Below are positions 30,532-36,931 of a stretch of DNA of 59,908 nucleotides, piece by piece (the first letter of the stretch is position 1; every line of letters begins with the position of its first letter). Under the pieces are notes generated by a model that saw only the letters and a program-made list of their open reading frames with translations, was not told where the DNA came from and searched no databases. Source of the stretch: a virus. A program made the position numbers and the translations under genes. The DNA is taken from IMG/VR virus record IMGVR_UViG_3300032323_002596, positions 1 through 59,908 of that record. One strand, given 5' to 3'.

Positions 30532-30694
30532 AAGCTATGCCGGCGATGGTTTTAAATTCTACTTTTTGTTTAGCTAAATACTTTTCTAAAACATCTTCTA
30601 CCGTTTTGCTTAATGACCATTTTTTCTTTTCTGCAAGAAGTTGTAGTTTAATGTAACTTTCTTGTGATAATGTAATTGTTATTCTTTTCTTCAT
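30512..30694 (-). CDS. Ribbon-helix-helix (CopG-like) DNA-binding protein
   Basis: This 60-residue protein starts KKRITITLSQESYIKLQLLA, a beta strand followed by a helix, then KKWSLSKTVEDVLEKYL as the second helix. That is the full length of a CopG/Arc-type ribbon-helix-helix domain, which binds DNA as a dimer through the strand. It is probably a repressor of its own two-gene operon with the resolvase. Candidate operators (a 13-base palindrome CATCATTATGATG and two CATCAAA copies) lie immediately upstream and run into the start codon. No toxin partner is visible, so an antitoxin role is not supported. Confidence 0.75.
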   Translation of the reverse strand: MKKRITITLSQESYIKLQLLAEKKKWSLSKTVEDVLEKYLAKQKVEFKTIAGIAYEKGNS

Positions 30695-30730
30695 TTGATG
30701 TAGTTTGATGCAATATACATCATAATGATG
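30694..30730 (-). promoter_or_regulatory. Candidate operator of the ribbon-helix-helix gene
   Basis: Reading on the minus strand, a perfect 13-base palindrome CATCATTATGATG (30718-30730) is followed by CATCAAA twice, 10 bases apart, the second covering the start codon. Short half-sites with 10-11-base spacing suit ribbon-helix-helix dimers, so autoregulation is inferred. Confidence 0.5.
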
Positions 30731-30738
30731 AAGGGGAC

Positions 30739-30765
30739 AAAAAAACCTCCTTTTTTAAGGGAGGT
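30739..30765 (-). terminator. Rho-independent terminator after the small basic genes
   Basis: On the minus strand ACCTCC pairs with GGAGGT around a loop of CTTAAAAAA, followed by an unbroken T run. It ends the two-gene unit 31362-30800 and separates it from the RHH-resolvase unit. Confidence 0.8.
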
Positions 30766-30799
30766 CAATTCAAAGAAAGAAAACACTTAACCAACAAAC

Positions 30800-30991
30800 C
30801 TACTTTTGTCTAGCCATCGCTGATAGCTTAGAGAATTTCTTTGCACCGTACTTTTTACGGCCTACAGAGGCTGCTATTGCGGCTCCAACCTCTTTAGCAC
30901 GTTCTGGGCTCATTCCTTTCTTTTCGTATGATTTTGCCGCCTTATTTTCAATATTAGCGAATCTTTCGCCAGACCCTAACTTTGGCTTCAT
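30800..30991 (-). CDS. Small basic phage protein, KKYG motif
   Basis: This 63-residue lysine-rich protein has a central KKGMSPERAKEVGAAIAA helix and ends GRKKYGAKKFSKLSAMARQK. Proteins of this pattern (gly-lys start, AxxxGRKKYG, basic tail) are common in phages, but I know of no assigned function. It starts 2 bases after the stop of the previous gene and is followed by a strong terminator. Its basic, soluble character would fit nucleic-acid contact or a minor virion part, but this is a guess. Confidence 0.65.
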   Translation of the reverse strand: MKPKLGSGERFANIENKAAKSYEKKGMSPERAKEVGAAIAASVGRKKYGAKKFSKLSAMARQK

Positions 30992-30993
30992 GT

Positions 30994-31362
30994 TTATTTC
31001 ATTTTATATTTAGCAGGGGCACTAGGAGCAGGGGATCTAAAAGGAGCTTTAGGAGAAAGATTGCTTCCACTAAGTTTTGGTTTTCCGCCAATCGCAGATT
31101 TAACTTTTTCTTTTTCCGCTACTTCTCTTTCCATTCTTTTTCTAGCACCATCCATTGCATTAACAAATTCTTGAGTTTCCCTTTTAACTTGTTTTACAGG
31201 CACATTTTGTCTAAGCTCTGTGTCCATCACTTCAACTCCATTAAGAAATTTCTTTTTCATTGAAGAAAGTAATTTACCCTTTGGGCCTGCTGGTTTATCT
31301 ATTTTTTTTGGTTTTTTTGGACCACCTTGATCATAAACCATTTCTGTTATTTCCATTGCCAT
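30994..31362 (-). CDS. Hypothetical basic protein with Pro/Lys-rich ends
   Basis: This 122-residue protein of unknown function starts MAMEITEMVYDQGGPKKPKK. A predicted helical middle (about 35-90) is rich in Lys and Glu, and the tail is Ser-Pro-Ala-rich (APFRSPAPSAPAKYKMK). The N-terminus resembles that of the protein at 33131 (MAIEMMQSF... PKKPK), both giving MAxE then PKKPK within about 20 residues. A TATATTTG promoter lies 25 bases upstream. It is the first gene of the leftward unit leaving the divergent intergenic region. Confidence 0.6.
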   Translation of the reverse strand: MAMEITEMVYDQGGPKKPKKIDKPAGPKGKLLSSMKKKFLNGVEVMDTELRQNVPVKQVKRETQEFVNAMDGARKRMEREVAEKEKVKSAIGGKPKLSGSNLSPKAPFRSPAPSAPAKYKMK

Positions 31363-31387
31363 AAAAATATTTTTTTTAATTTATATT

Positions 31388-31395
31388 CAAATATA
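31388..31395 (-). promoter_or_regulatory. Bacteroidetes-type promoter, -7 box
   Basis: TATATTTG on the minus strand, 25 bases before the start of the gene at 31362, matches TAnnTTTG. A tandem pair of TGGTGGAAA lies just upstream on the same strand where the -33 element would sit, and a TATAAT-like sequence lies further up. Confidence 0.6.
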
Positions 31396-31740
31396 CGAAA
31401 CATTTTCCACCATTTCCACCATATTATACCTAAAAAATTCCAAAACTTCTACATCAACACTTGTTTAGGGGTCCGCTAAAAAATTTTTCGCGATTTTTTT
31501 TGTGGGGTTTTTTTTTGCCTTGCACCGTGTACCCTTGTTTATTGGTTTTCCCTTGCACCCTTTCCGCTAGTTTGTTGTGCGTGGGTTTGTGGGTTATGGG
31601 TTAGGCTACTGTTGACTTATAGCTTTTTTACGTGGTGGCTATGGCGTGGGGGTTTTCTTTCTTGCAATTCTTTTGTGGGGGTGCTGTGCTGTTATGTAGG
31701 GTTTATGTTTATGTATTATGTATTGAGGTAAGGGGGAGGT
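31396..31740. other. Gene-free strand-skewed tract (G+T-rich on the plus strand)
   Basis: About 345 bases between divergent units carry no convincing gene. From about 31490 to 31740 the plus strand is almost entirely G and T, with runs such as GTGGGG, GGGTTATGGG and GGGGGAGG, and is unlike coding DNA elsewhere in the arm. A near-dyad CGCTAAAAAATTTTTCGCG sits at its left edge. Together with the adjacent ATCGTAAC repeats it could be an origin, a packaging start or a regulatory region; the sequence alone does not decide. Confidence 0.6.
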
Positions 31741-31823
31741 ATCGTAACAAAAATTTGCTTTATCGTAACAAAATACATACCTTTATCGTAACAAATTAAT
31801 TAATCGTAACAACCAATCGTAAC
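31741..31823 (+). repeat. Five ATCGTAAC direct repeats before a divergent operon
   Basis: Exact copies of ATCGTAAC start at 31741, 31762, 31785, 31803 and 31816, spaced 21, 23, 18 and 13 bases, most followed by AA. The last ends 2 bases before the ATG at 31826. A weak -7-like TACCTTTA lies between copies 2 and 3, so bound protein would block it. Iteron or operator array; the binding protein is unknown. Confidence 0.75.
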
Positions 31824-31825
31824 AC

Positions 31826-32089
31826 ATGAAAAACAGAACACCATTTTGCATTTATTGCAACGAAAGAATGGAGAGCGAAACATCAAAAAAGAAATTCTGC
31901 TCTGACAAGTGCAGGGTATATTGGCATAGAAAGTACCCTAAAGGAAATATTGTTTCTCCCGTAGAATTAGCCTCAAAATTGGCAGATAATGCTAAAGTGG
32001 TAGAAATACCTGTTGAAAGTCAAAAAGAGCCTCCTATTGGCTTAAAAGGTATAGATTTGACTATTTGGAAGGCGGAAAACTGGAAATAA
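31826..32089 (+). CDS. Small treble-clef type zinc protein, unknown function
   Basis: This 87-residue protein carries one zinc site near its N-terminus: Cys8-x2-Cys11 and Cys25-x3-Cys29 followed by RVYWHRKYP. This resembles the short zinc ribbons or HNH-like leaders seen in many phage early proteins. The C-terminal half lacks motifs. It is the first gene of the rightward accessory operon and its start lies 2 bases after the last ATCGTAAC repeat, which makes it a candidate regulator of that array, by position only. Confidence 0.65.
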   Translation: MKNRTPFCIYCNERMESETSKKKFCSDKCRVYWHRKYPKGNIVSPVELASKLADNAKVVEIPVESQKEPPIGLKGIDLTIWKAENWK

Positions 32090-32105
32090 TTCGTATCTTA
32101 GTGGT

Positions 32106-32261
32106 ATGAAAAGTAAATTAAAAATGATGAAGCGCGCAGATGGCTCATATTCACCTCGTGGATTATGGGATAATATTCGTGCGGCTGCTGGTTCAGGTAA
32201 AAAACCAACACCAGAAATGCTTAAACAAGAAAAGAAAATTAAAGCACAAGAAAAGAAATGA
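32106..32261 (+). CDS. Small basic protein, GLWDNI motif
   Basis: This 51-residue protein (MKSKLKMMKRADGSYSPRGL, then WDNIRAAAGSGKKPTPEML and a Lys-rich tail) was read directly from the DNA. The pattern GLWDNIxAxxxxGKKPT recurs in small proteins of tailed phages, of unassigned role. Its TGA overlaps the next start codon (ATGA), strong evidence that it is translated in the operon. Confidence 0.7.
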   Translation: MKSKLKMMKRADGSYSPRGLWDNIRAAAGSGKKPTPEMLKQEKKIKAQEKK

Positions 32262-32815
32262 GTACACTAGAAAGAATATATGAAGAAAAGTGTAATACCT
32301 ATTCTGATATAAACGAACATTTACCTATTCTAAAGAAATATACTGAAGAGTGCAATCATGTTACAGAAATGGGAGTCAGATGGGTTGTTTCTACATATGC
32401 ATTTATGATGGGCAAGCCTAAAAAAATAATCTCCTATGATATAGAGCCAGTAGAGAAATGGGGAACTGAACAGAAATTTCTTATTGATTTAGCTAAAGAA
32501 AATAAAATAGATTTTGAGTTTCATATTGCAAATACATTAGATCTTGAAATAGAAGAAACAGACTTATTGTTTATAGATACTTTGCATAATTACAATCAGC
32601 TAAAAAAAGAATTAGAGTTGCATGGTAATAAAAGTAATAAATATATCATTTTTCATGATACTACTACTTTTGAATGGAATGGCGAATCTTATGAAGGGAA
32701 AAAAGAAGTAGGTTTATGGCCGGCAATTGATGAATTTTTGAAAGAAAACGAACATTGGGTAATACATGAAAGATTTACGAACAACAATGGATTAACGATT
32801 TTAAAAAGAAATTAA
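32258..32815 (+). CDS. Class I SAM-dependent methyltransferase-like protein
   Basis: This 185-residue protein has a Rossmann-type layout: VTEMGVRWVVST (35-46) in the place of motif I, an acidic SYDIEP (59-64) after strand 2, DLLFIDTLHNY (102-112), and YIIFHDTTTF (129-138). This matches the Methyltransf_24/cephalosporin-hydroxylase-like group, where the last two motifs line the active site. Motif I has only one glycine instead of GxGxG, which is usual for that group. Substrate unknown. In phages such enzymes often modify sugars or nucleotides; neighbours here give no clue. Overlaps the previous gene by 4 bases. Confidence 0.6.
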   Translation: MSTLERIYEEKCNTYSDINEHLPILKKYTEECNHVTEMGVRWVVSTYAFMMGKPKKIISYDIEPVEKWGTEQKFLIDLAKENKIDFEFHIANTLDLEIEETDLLFIDTLHNYNQLKKELELHGNKSNKYIIFHDTTTFEWNGESYEGKKEVGLWPAIDEFLKENEHWVIHERFTNNNGLTILKRN

Positions 32816-32824
32816 ATATAAATT

Positions 32825-33109
32825 ATGTCAGGAGCTTGGCAAAGAAAAGAAGGCAAAAATCCCGAGGGTGGATTAAATGCAAAAGGTAGAGCATCTTATA
32901 ATGCTGAAACCGGTGGTAATTTAAAAGCACCAGTAAAAGAAGGAACTAATCCTCGTAGAGTATCATTTGCGGCTAGATTCGCTGGTATTAAAGGGGCAAT
33001 GAAAAAACCTAATGGAGAACCTACTCGTAAAGCATTAGCCCTTAAAGCATGGGGATTTGGAAGCGTTGAAGCCGCTAGGAAGTTTGCCAATGCACACAAA
33101 AAATCGTAA
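32825..33109 (+). CDS. DUF6321-like small basic protein
   Basis: This 94-residue protein is Gly/Lys/Ala-rich: SGAWQRKEGKNPEGGLNAKG near the start, then RRVSFAARFAGIKGAMKKPNG and a final KALALKAWGFGS. This is the pattern I associate with DUF6321, a family scattered through tailed phages and of unknown role. High basic charge and lack of a hydrophobic segment suggest a soluble nucleic-acid or virion-associated protein. It lies 9 bases after the methyltransferase gene. Confidence 0.65.
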   Translation: MSGAWQRKEGKNPEGGLNAKGRASYNAETGGNLKAPVKEGTNPRRVSFAARFAGIKGAMKKPNGEPTRKALALKAWGFGSVEAARKFANAHKKS

Positions 33110-33130
33110 ATTAGCGTAAAATATAACAAC

Positions 33131-33928
33131 ATGGCAATAGAAATGATGCAGTCTTTTGAATTACCAGAAGATCCAAAAAAACCAAAATCAAAAAAAATAG
33201 CAGGTACTGGGTTAAGTATATATGAAGGAGGTGTTGAAAAAACTCCTACTGGTAAAAGCAATGCTTTCGCAAGTTCTGGAATAACTCCTGAAGAAGTAGT
33301 TTTACATGCGAAAAAACACAAATTGCCTACTACTTCCAATAGAGAATTTCAACAAGCTGCTATTGATATGCTCTCTTCTACTCCAGTAGGAAGACAATAT
33401 TTAGCAGAAATGCAGAAGGTTTACGGAACAACTAGAGCTGGAACCTTTGTAGATGACATTCTTGGAGCAAGAACAAAATATTTATTACAGGGGTTAGACA
33501 CAGTTGATAATAGTAGAGAAGTTGATCAAAAAAATTATTTAGCAAATAGACCATACATTTATTCTGCAACAATAGGACCTACCGAGGATAAGGGATTTAA
33601 TCAATCAACAGATTGGGGTTGGGATTTTGGCAAGGACAAAGAAGCGTATGAAGATTACATGAAAGCTAGAGGTGATAATTTTTCTGCACTTAGAGAACAA
33701 ATAGATAGCGCAGCAGAGGGTTTGGCTCCAAAAGGTGCAAGATTGTTAAATAAATTACAAGCCATGCGAAAATTTACTGAAGATACACAAGCTAATAGAG
33801 AATTTTTTAATAAATATGGAGAGTTCCCAGAACCAATGCATACATCTCCAAAAGGCACGACTGACAAAAAGCAATTATTAAGCGATTTCTTGAAATTTAG
33901 ATACGGTAAAAATTATAAAGTAGATTAA
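33131..33928 (+). CDS. Hypothetical protein, PKKPK N-terminal tag
   Basis: This 265-residue soluble protein of unknown function starts MAIEMMQSFELPEDPKKPK, like the protein starting at 31362. The body (about 55-265) is predicted mainly helical with an aromatic patch (STDWGWDFGKDKEAYEDYMK) around 156-175. No transmembrane segment, Cys pair or nucleotide-binding loop is seen. Only 2 bases separate it from the HExxH gene, so the two are co-translated and may act together, for example as substrate and protease or as a virion pair (inference). Confidence 0.6.
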   Translation: MAIEMMQSFELPEDPKKPKSKKIAGTGLSIYEGGVEKTPTGKSNAFASSGITPEEVVLHAKKHKLPTTSNREFQQAAIDMLSSTPVGRQYLAEMQKVYGTTRAGTFVDDILGARTKYLLQGLDTVDNSREVDQKNYLANRPYIYSATIGPTEDKGFNQSTDWGWDFGKDKEAYEDYMKARGDNFSALREQIDSAAEGLAPKGARLLNKLQAMRKFTEDTQANREFFNKYGEFPEPMHTSPKGTTDKKQLLSDFLKFRYGKNYKVD

Positions 33929-33930
33929 TT

Positions 33931-34614
33931 ATGGCAATAAAAGCTATGAAATCAGGTGATCCAATTGATAAAAACAGGGAGTTTTTAATTAATTGGTATA
34001 AAAATAGGGTAATGCCTAATTTTACTAGTCAAATGTGGTATAACATGGATAAGTCAAAGATTTTAAATCAATTAAAAAATATACCACAAACAGAGTTTGT
34101 TGATGAGTCCGGTTTTATAGATGTACCATTCCCAGTTGAAGGTCAATACGTTCCAGAATCAAGAAGAATACTTGTTAAAAAAGGAGCTGCTCCAGATGTT
34201 GAAACACATGAAATAAATCATTTTTTACAAGATTACAACAATCAATGGTCTGAAGGTAACGAATCATTTTCAGATAACGAAAATGCAAGAATAATTAGAA
34301 ATTCATTATTACCAAGAATGAAAATGCCGGAAGAGTATCGTGGTACTGAATACGAATATTTTACACATCCAAAAGAAATTCAATCAAGGTTGATGTCTTT
34401 AAGACAACGTGCAGGTTTTAAGCCAGATCAAGTCGTTACACCAAAAGATTTACAAGAATTTTGGAAAACGTATAAAAGAGACAATGGCGATATTGAAGAT
34501 TTGCTGAATATAACAAAAGATGAAAAAGCCATGTTAGATATGCTAAATGGCGTTTCTAAAGTAAAACAAATAAACTTACCTGGAAGAGAAAACATTAATT
34601 TAGTTCAATCTTAA
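33931..34614 (+). CDS. Putative zinc metallopeptidase (HExxH)
   Basis: This 227-residue protein contains HEINH at 93-97 in the context VETHEINHFLQDY, the zincin motif in which two His bind zinc and Glu activates water. Upstream, VPFPVEGQYVPESRRILVKK (65-84) would form the beta strand that usually precedes the helix. A downstream Asp or Glu as third ligand is plausible (EYRGTEYEYFTHPKEI around 135-152) but not certain. No signal peptide, so intracellular or virion-borne. It ends 2 bases before a convergent tiny membrane gene. Specificity unknown; maturation of capsid or tail proteins is one option. Confidence 0.55.
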   Translation: MAIKAMKSGDPIDKNREFLINWYKNRVMPNFTSQMWYNMDKSKILNQLKNIPQTEFVDESGFIDVPFPVEGQYVPESRRILVKKGAAPDVETHEINHFLQDYNNQWSEGNESFSDNENARIIRNSLLPRMKMPEEYRGTEYEYFTHPKEIQSRLMSLRQRAGFKPDQVVTPKDLQEFWKTYKRDNGDIEDLLNITKDEKAMLDMLNGVSKVKQINLPGRENINLVQS

Positions 34615-34616
34615 TA

Positions 34617-34691
34617 CTAGGGTTCTTTATTCATATCATAAGAAACCCAAGCCGCTATTGCCATTAGTATGAGTATTACTATAAATATCAT
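34617..34691 (-). CDS. 24-residue single-span membrane peptide
   Basis: MIFIVILILMAIAAWVSYDM then NKEP: one hydrophobic helix of about 16 residues with a short polar end, likely inserted in the inner membrane. The ATG follows the stop of the neighbouring 29-residue gene by 1 base. The tight spacing of two such genes after the tRNA supports both being real. A holin-like or host-membrane role is possible but unsupported. Confidence 0.45.
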   Translation of the reverse strand: MIFIVILILMAIAAWVSYDMNKEP

Positions 34692-34692
34692 A

Positions 34693-34782
34693 CTATTTGT
34701 CTTTTGTTTGCTTAAAAATATCTATTACACCTAAAATAGATATTGCTATAAATAATACTATTGTTATTATTCCTATTGTCAT
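34693..34782 (-). CDS. 29-residue single-span membrane peptide
   Basis: MTIGIITIVLFIAISILGVI, then DIFKQTKDK: a hydrophobic helix of about 20 residues with a positively charged C-terminus, so N-out/C-in by the positive-inside rule. It sits 18 bases after the tRNA gene on the same strand and 1 base before the 24-residue membrane gene. Confidence 0.45.
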   Translation of the reverse strand: MTIGIITIVLFIAISILGVIDIFKQTKDK

Positions 34783-34800
34783 ATTGATAGTTTTTATTTG

Positions 34801-34872
34801 TTACTGGTTTGCGATTTGAACGCAAAATAACAGAACCAAAATCTGTCGTGTTACCAATTACACCAACCAGCA
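34801..34872 (-). tRNA. tRNA-Gln (anticodon UUG)
   Basis: On the minus strand a full 72-base cloverleaf can be drawn: acceptor TGCTGGT/ACCAGTA (U1-A72 as usual for tRNA-Gln, one G-T wobble), D stem GTGT/ACAC, anticodon stem ACAGA/TCTGT with loop TTTTGGT giving UUG, a 4-base variable loop, T stem TTGCG/CGCAA with loop TTCAAAT, and discriminator A. CCA is not encoded. It reads CAA (and CAG), which are frequent in the Gln-rich portal and scaffold genes. It lies 7 bases after the stop codon of the upstream gene, co-transcribed with it. Confidence 0.93.
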
Positions 34873-34879
34873 ATCATTG

Positions 34880-35170
34880 TTAAATTTCCTTAATATCCTC
34901 GTTACCTCCAGGTAATTGACTAGGATCTAAAATAGCTCTGCCAGCATCTGTTAATGGCCTAGCAAATATCCTTAATTTTTTACCAGTATTTGGGCATACA
35001 AATGTAACTCCGGCATCTTGGTAAGCCTTAATTATTAATTCAATTGCACCGTGCTCATCTGGACTTGCTCCAATTACATGAATGTCATCATAGTCAAATT
35101 GCATACAAAAATCACATCCTTCTGTATATGCTTGTTTATCTTCAGGAATATTTGCTTTTTTCTTTGCCAT
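34880..35170 (-). CDS. Hypothetical protein with a single CxxC
   Basis: This 96-residue protein starts with a Lys-rich MAKKKANIPEDKQ, has GCDFC at 18-22 and VCPNTGKKLRIFARPL at about 58-73. Three Cys in all could bind metal with a His, but a full ligand set is not clear. Ends in an acidic tail (GGNEDIKEI). Follows the previous gene by 3 bases and precedes the tRNA. Unknown function. Confidence 0.6.
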   Translation of the reverse strand: MAKKKANIPEDKQAYTEGCDFCMQFDYDDIHVIGASPDEHGAIELIIKAYQDAGVTFVCPNTGKKLRIFARPLTDAGRAILDPSQLPGGNEDIKEI

Positions 35171-35173
35171 ATT

Positions 35174-35539
35174 TTATTGTTTTATTTCGTTTATGTCAAC
35201 TATTTTTACCTCTTCGCCACTTATTAATGCATCTAATGTAGATTCAATCATATCTCTTTGATCTGGAGTTAATAACGCTACCTTTTCAATAATTGCCGGC
35301 ACCGCAAAAACATCACTTGCTATTTCTGTTTTAATCCCAATCCTGACTTGTTCTGTTAAAAATGGATTAGATATTAAATCTCCAAATATCCAACCTATCT
35401 TATCGCTATATTTCTTAAATAATCTTGATCCTTGCGAATTAGGGTATTGCCTACAAAAATCCTCAAATTGTTCTTGAGCCATTTTTAAATTTTGAATGGC
35501 ATTTATAATGTTAGCACCGTTATTAACTTCAGGATTCAT
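35174..35539 (-). CDS. Hypothetical helical protein
   Basis: This 121-residue protein is predicted mostly helical (NIINAIQNLKMAQEQFEDF at about 10-28; LLTPDQRDMIESTLDALISG near 89-108). It has no Cys or membrane segment. It is packed between the PD-(D/E)XK nuclease and the CxxC protein with 1- and 3-base gaps, so it is probably an accessory of the recombination operon. Not recognised. Confidence 0.55.
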   Translation of the reverse strand: MNPEVNNGANIINAIQNLKMAQEQFEDFCRQYPNSQGSRLFKKYSDKIGWIFGDLISNPFLTEQVRIGIKTEIASDVFAVPAIIEKVALLTPDQRDMIESTLDALISGEEVKIVDINEIKQ

Positions 35540-35540
35540 A

Positions 35541-36263
35541 TTACTTATTAAAGTTTAAATGTGTTTCTTCCAATTCTCTTAAAAACTCTCTTGCTCTTTC
35601 TACTTTCTGCTGGATGCGCAGTATATCATCTTCATTTCTACCAACTTTAAACATAAGTACTCTTTCTTCTATTGAAATATCATCAAAAGACATGTTAAAT
35701 TCAATCTTCATTGCCTCTTTTACATACTCTGGATTTTCTTCAGTGGCTACATCCATCTTTTTAAGCATGTAATACTTCTCTTGCTCTATGATACTTTCAG
35801 GAGTATTTACTAAACAATAAGCAATTACAGCACTTTTTGTATTTGTCAACCACATGTAAGATTGCATTTGCCAATAGTATAAACTATCTAACTTATCTGG
35901 TATATTGCCAATAAACGTCCAAAGATCATAACTTGATTTAATATCAATTATTCTGTCATTATCAATAATATCAGGAAAACCAGTAATAAAATCATTTGTA
36001 AATCTTTGGTCATTCTTACTAAATGGCATTTTTAAGTACATAGAAAGTAAATCAATTGAATCTTGCTCTACTTCTATACCCTTTTTCATTTGCTTGGTTT
36101 GTATGTCTTTTCTGCGACCATACTTTTCGGCTATATAAACATCTAATAAATGCTTTTGAGCCGTTTTAGATAACAATCCAGCTTCTTTATCAGCTTTTGA
36201 TTGAGGTTCGGTCATTAAATAACCTACAGAGCTTGCTCTGATGTGTGTTTCATTCCATCTCAT
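35541..36263 (-). CDS. PD-(D/E)XK exonuclease (YqaJ/lambda-Exo type)
   Basis: This 240-residue protein has the nuclease core: Glu64/Glu66 in GIEVEQDSI, Asp98 in GFPDII, Asp107-x-Lys109 in IIDIKSS, then WQMQSYMWL (131-139), the QxxxY motif of the RecB/YqaJ/lambda-Exo branch. Such enzymes degrade one strand from a DNA end to feed a single-strand annealing protein. No annealing protein is recognised nearby; the small neighbours at 36266 and 36654 are candidates by position only. A C-terminal coiled-coil-like segment (QQKVERAREFLRELEETH) ends the protein. Confidence 0.8.
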   Translation of the reverse strand: MRWNETHIRASSVGYLMTEPQSKADKEAGLLSKTAQKHLLDVYIAEKYGRRKDIQTKQMKKGIEVEQDSIDLLSMYLKMPFSKNDQRFTNDFITGFPDIIDNDRIIDIKSSYDLWTFIGNIPDKLDSLYYWQMQSYMWLTNTKSAVIAYCLVNTPESIIEQEKYYMLKKMDVATEENPEYVKEAMKIEFNMSFDDISIEERVLMFKVGRNEDDILRIQQKVERAREFLRELEETHLNFNK

Positions 36264-36265
36264 AG

Positions 36266-36643
36266 TTAAAGTGTTTTCATTTTATTATTGTAGTGCATTA
36301 GTAATTCCGGATTACTTTTACTCATCAATTCCCAAGCCTTTAACTCTTCTTTTGTTTTACAGGAGTCAATAAACTCTTTGGTTTTTTCAGCTAAAGTCTT
36401 TTTTGACTGAGTAGGAATTACTTCTTCAGTAAGTATGTCATCATAATTAACACCTAAATACTCAGCAAGTTCTTTTTGTCTAGCTACATTTTTATTGTGA
36501 TATTCTTCTACTAGCTCTCTTGCGTGGTCAAGAGCTTTATTGGCTGACTCACCTTCATTGAGGGCAAACTCAACGCCAATCTTTTCAGATGAATAGTTAC
36601 CTAAATTAAATGTTCTAGTGTAGTTAACGGTTTGGATGTGCAT
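36266..36643 (-). CDS. Hypothetical early phage protein upstream of the nuclease
   Basis: This 125-residue protein is taken from the internal ATG (MHIQTVNYTRTFNLGNYSSE), which follows the upstream stop by 10 bases; a longer reading would overlap the previous gene by 29 bases. A beta-rich start (FNLGNYSSEKIGVEFALNEG) is followed by charged helices. Start patterns like YxxTFNLGNYSSEKIGVE recur in early phage genes beside exonucleases. Role unknown. Confidence 0.6.
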   Translation of the reverse strand: MHIQTVNYTRTFNLGNYSSEKIGVEFALNEGESANKALDHARELVEEYHNKNVARQKELAEYLGVNYDDILTEEVIPTQSKKTLAEKTKEFIDSCKTKEELKAWELMSKSNPELLMHYNNKMKTL

Positions 36644-36653
36644 ATATGTTGGT

Positions 36654-36851
36654 TTATTTAATTCGTGATACAACGGTAACACCGTCCGCGTGTTTAATTT
36701 TAAACAGCTTATCTTTGTGTGCTTCTTTCTTTTTTAAATTTGATACCATAACCATAACTGATGTATATGGATTATTTAATCTAATATTTTCTCCTAATGT
36801 TAATTCAGCAACCTTACTTGAAACCGAATCTGGACTAATGTTTCTTGCCAT
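36654..36851 (-). CDS. Hypothetical 65-residue protein
   Basis: Small basic protein (MARNISPDSVSSKVAELTLG start; NLKKKEAHKDKLFKIKH in the middle) without Cys or membrane segments. It is the first gene after the small-RNA region on this strand, with an A/T-only leader. A promoter on this strand is not obvious; read-through from the NinG operon is possible. Unknown function. Confidence 0.55.
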   Translation of the reverse strand: MARNISPDSVSSKVAELTLGENIRLNNPYTSVMVMVSNLKKKEAHKDKLFKIKHADGVTVVSRIK

Positions 36852-36918
36852 TTTTTAAATTTTTTTGTAAAATTAATTTAATTAATTTAATTAAAAAAAT
36901 AAATTTAATTAATTTTTG

Positions 36919-36926
36919 TATATTTG
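36919..36926 (+). promoter_or_regulatory. Promoter box of the orphan small RNA
   Basis: TATATTTG on the plus strand matches the Bacteroidetes -7 element. It faces away from the gene at 36654-36851 and is followed within 35 bases by a terminator hairpin and no ATG. An ATTAATTTAATTAATTT-type motif lies just upstream. Confidence 0.6.
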
Positions 36927-36931
36927 CATCT

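Noticed and set aside
31641-31799. A 52-codon ATG frame in the G+T-rich tract giving a hydrophobic peptide
   Set aside because: Hydrophobic translation is what G+T-rich DNA gives by default, and the frame runs through the ATCGTAAC operator array.
34801-34872. Prophage attachment site at the tRNA gene
   Set aside because: No integrase or partial tRNA duplicate was found, and the tRNA is co-oriented inside a phage operon.
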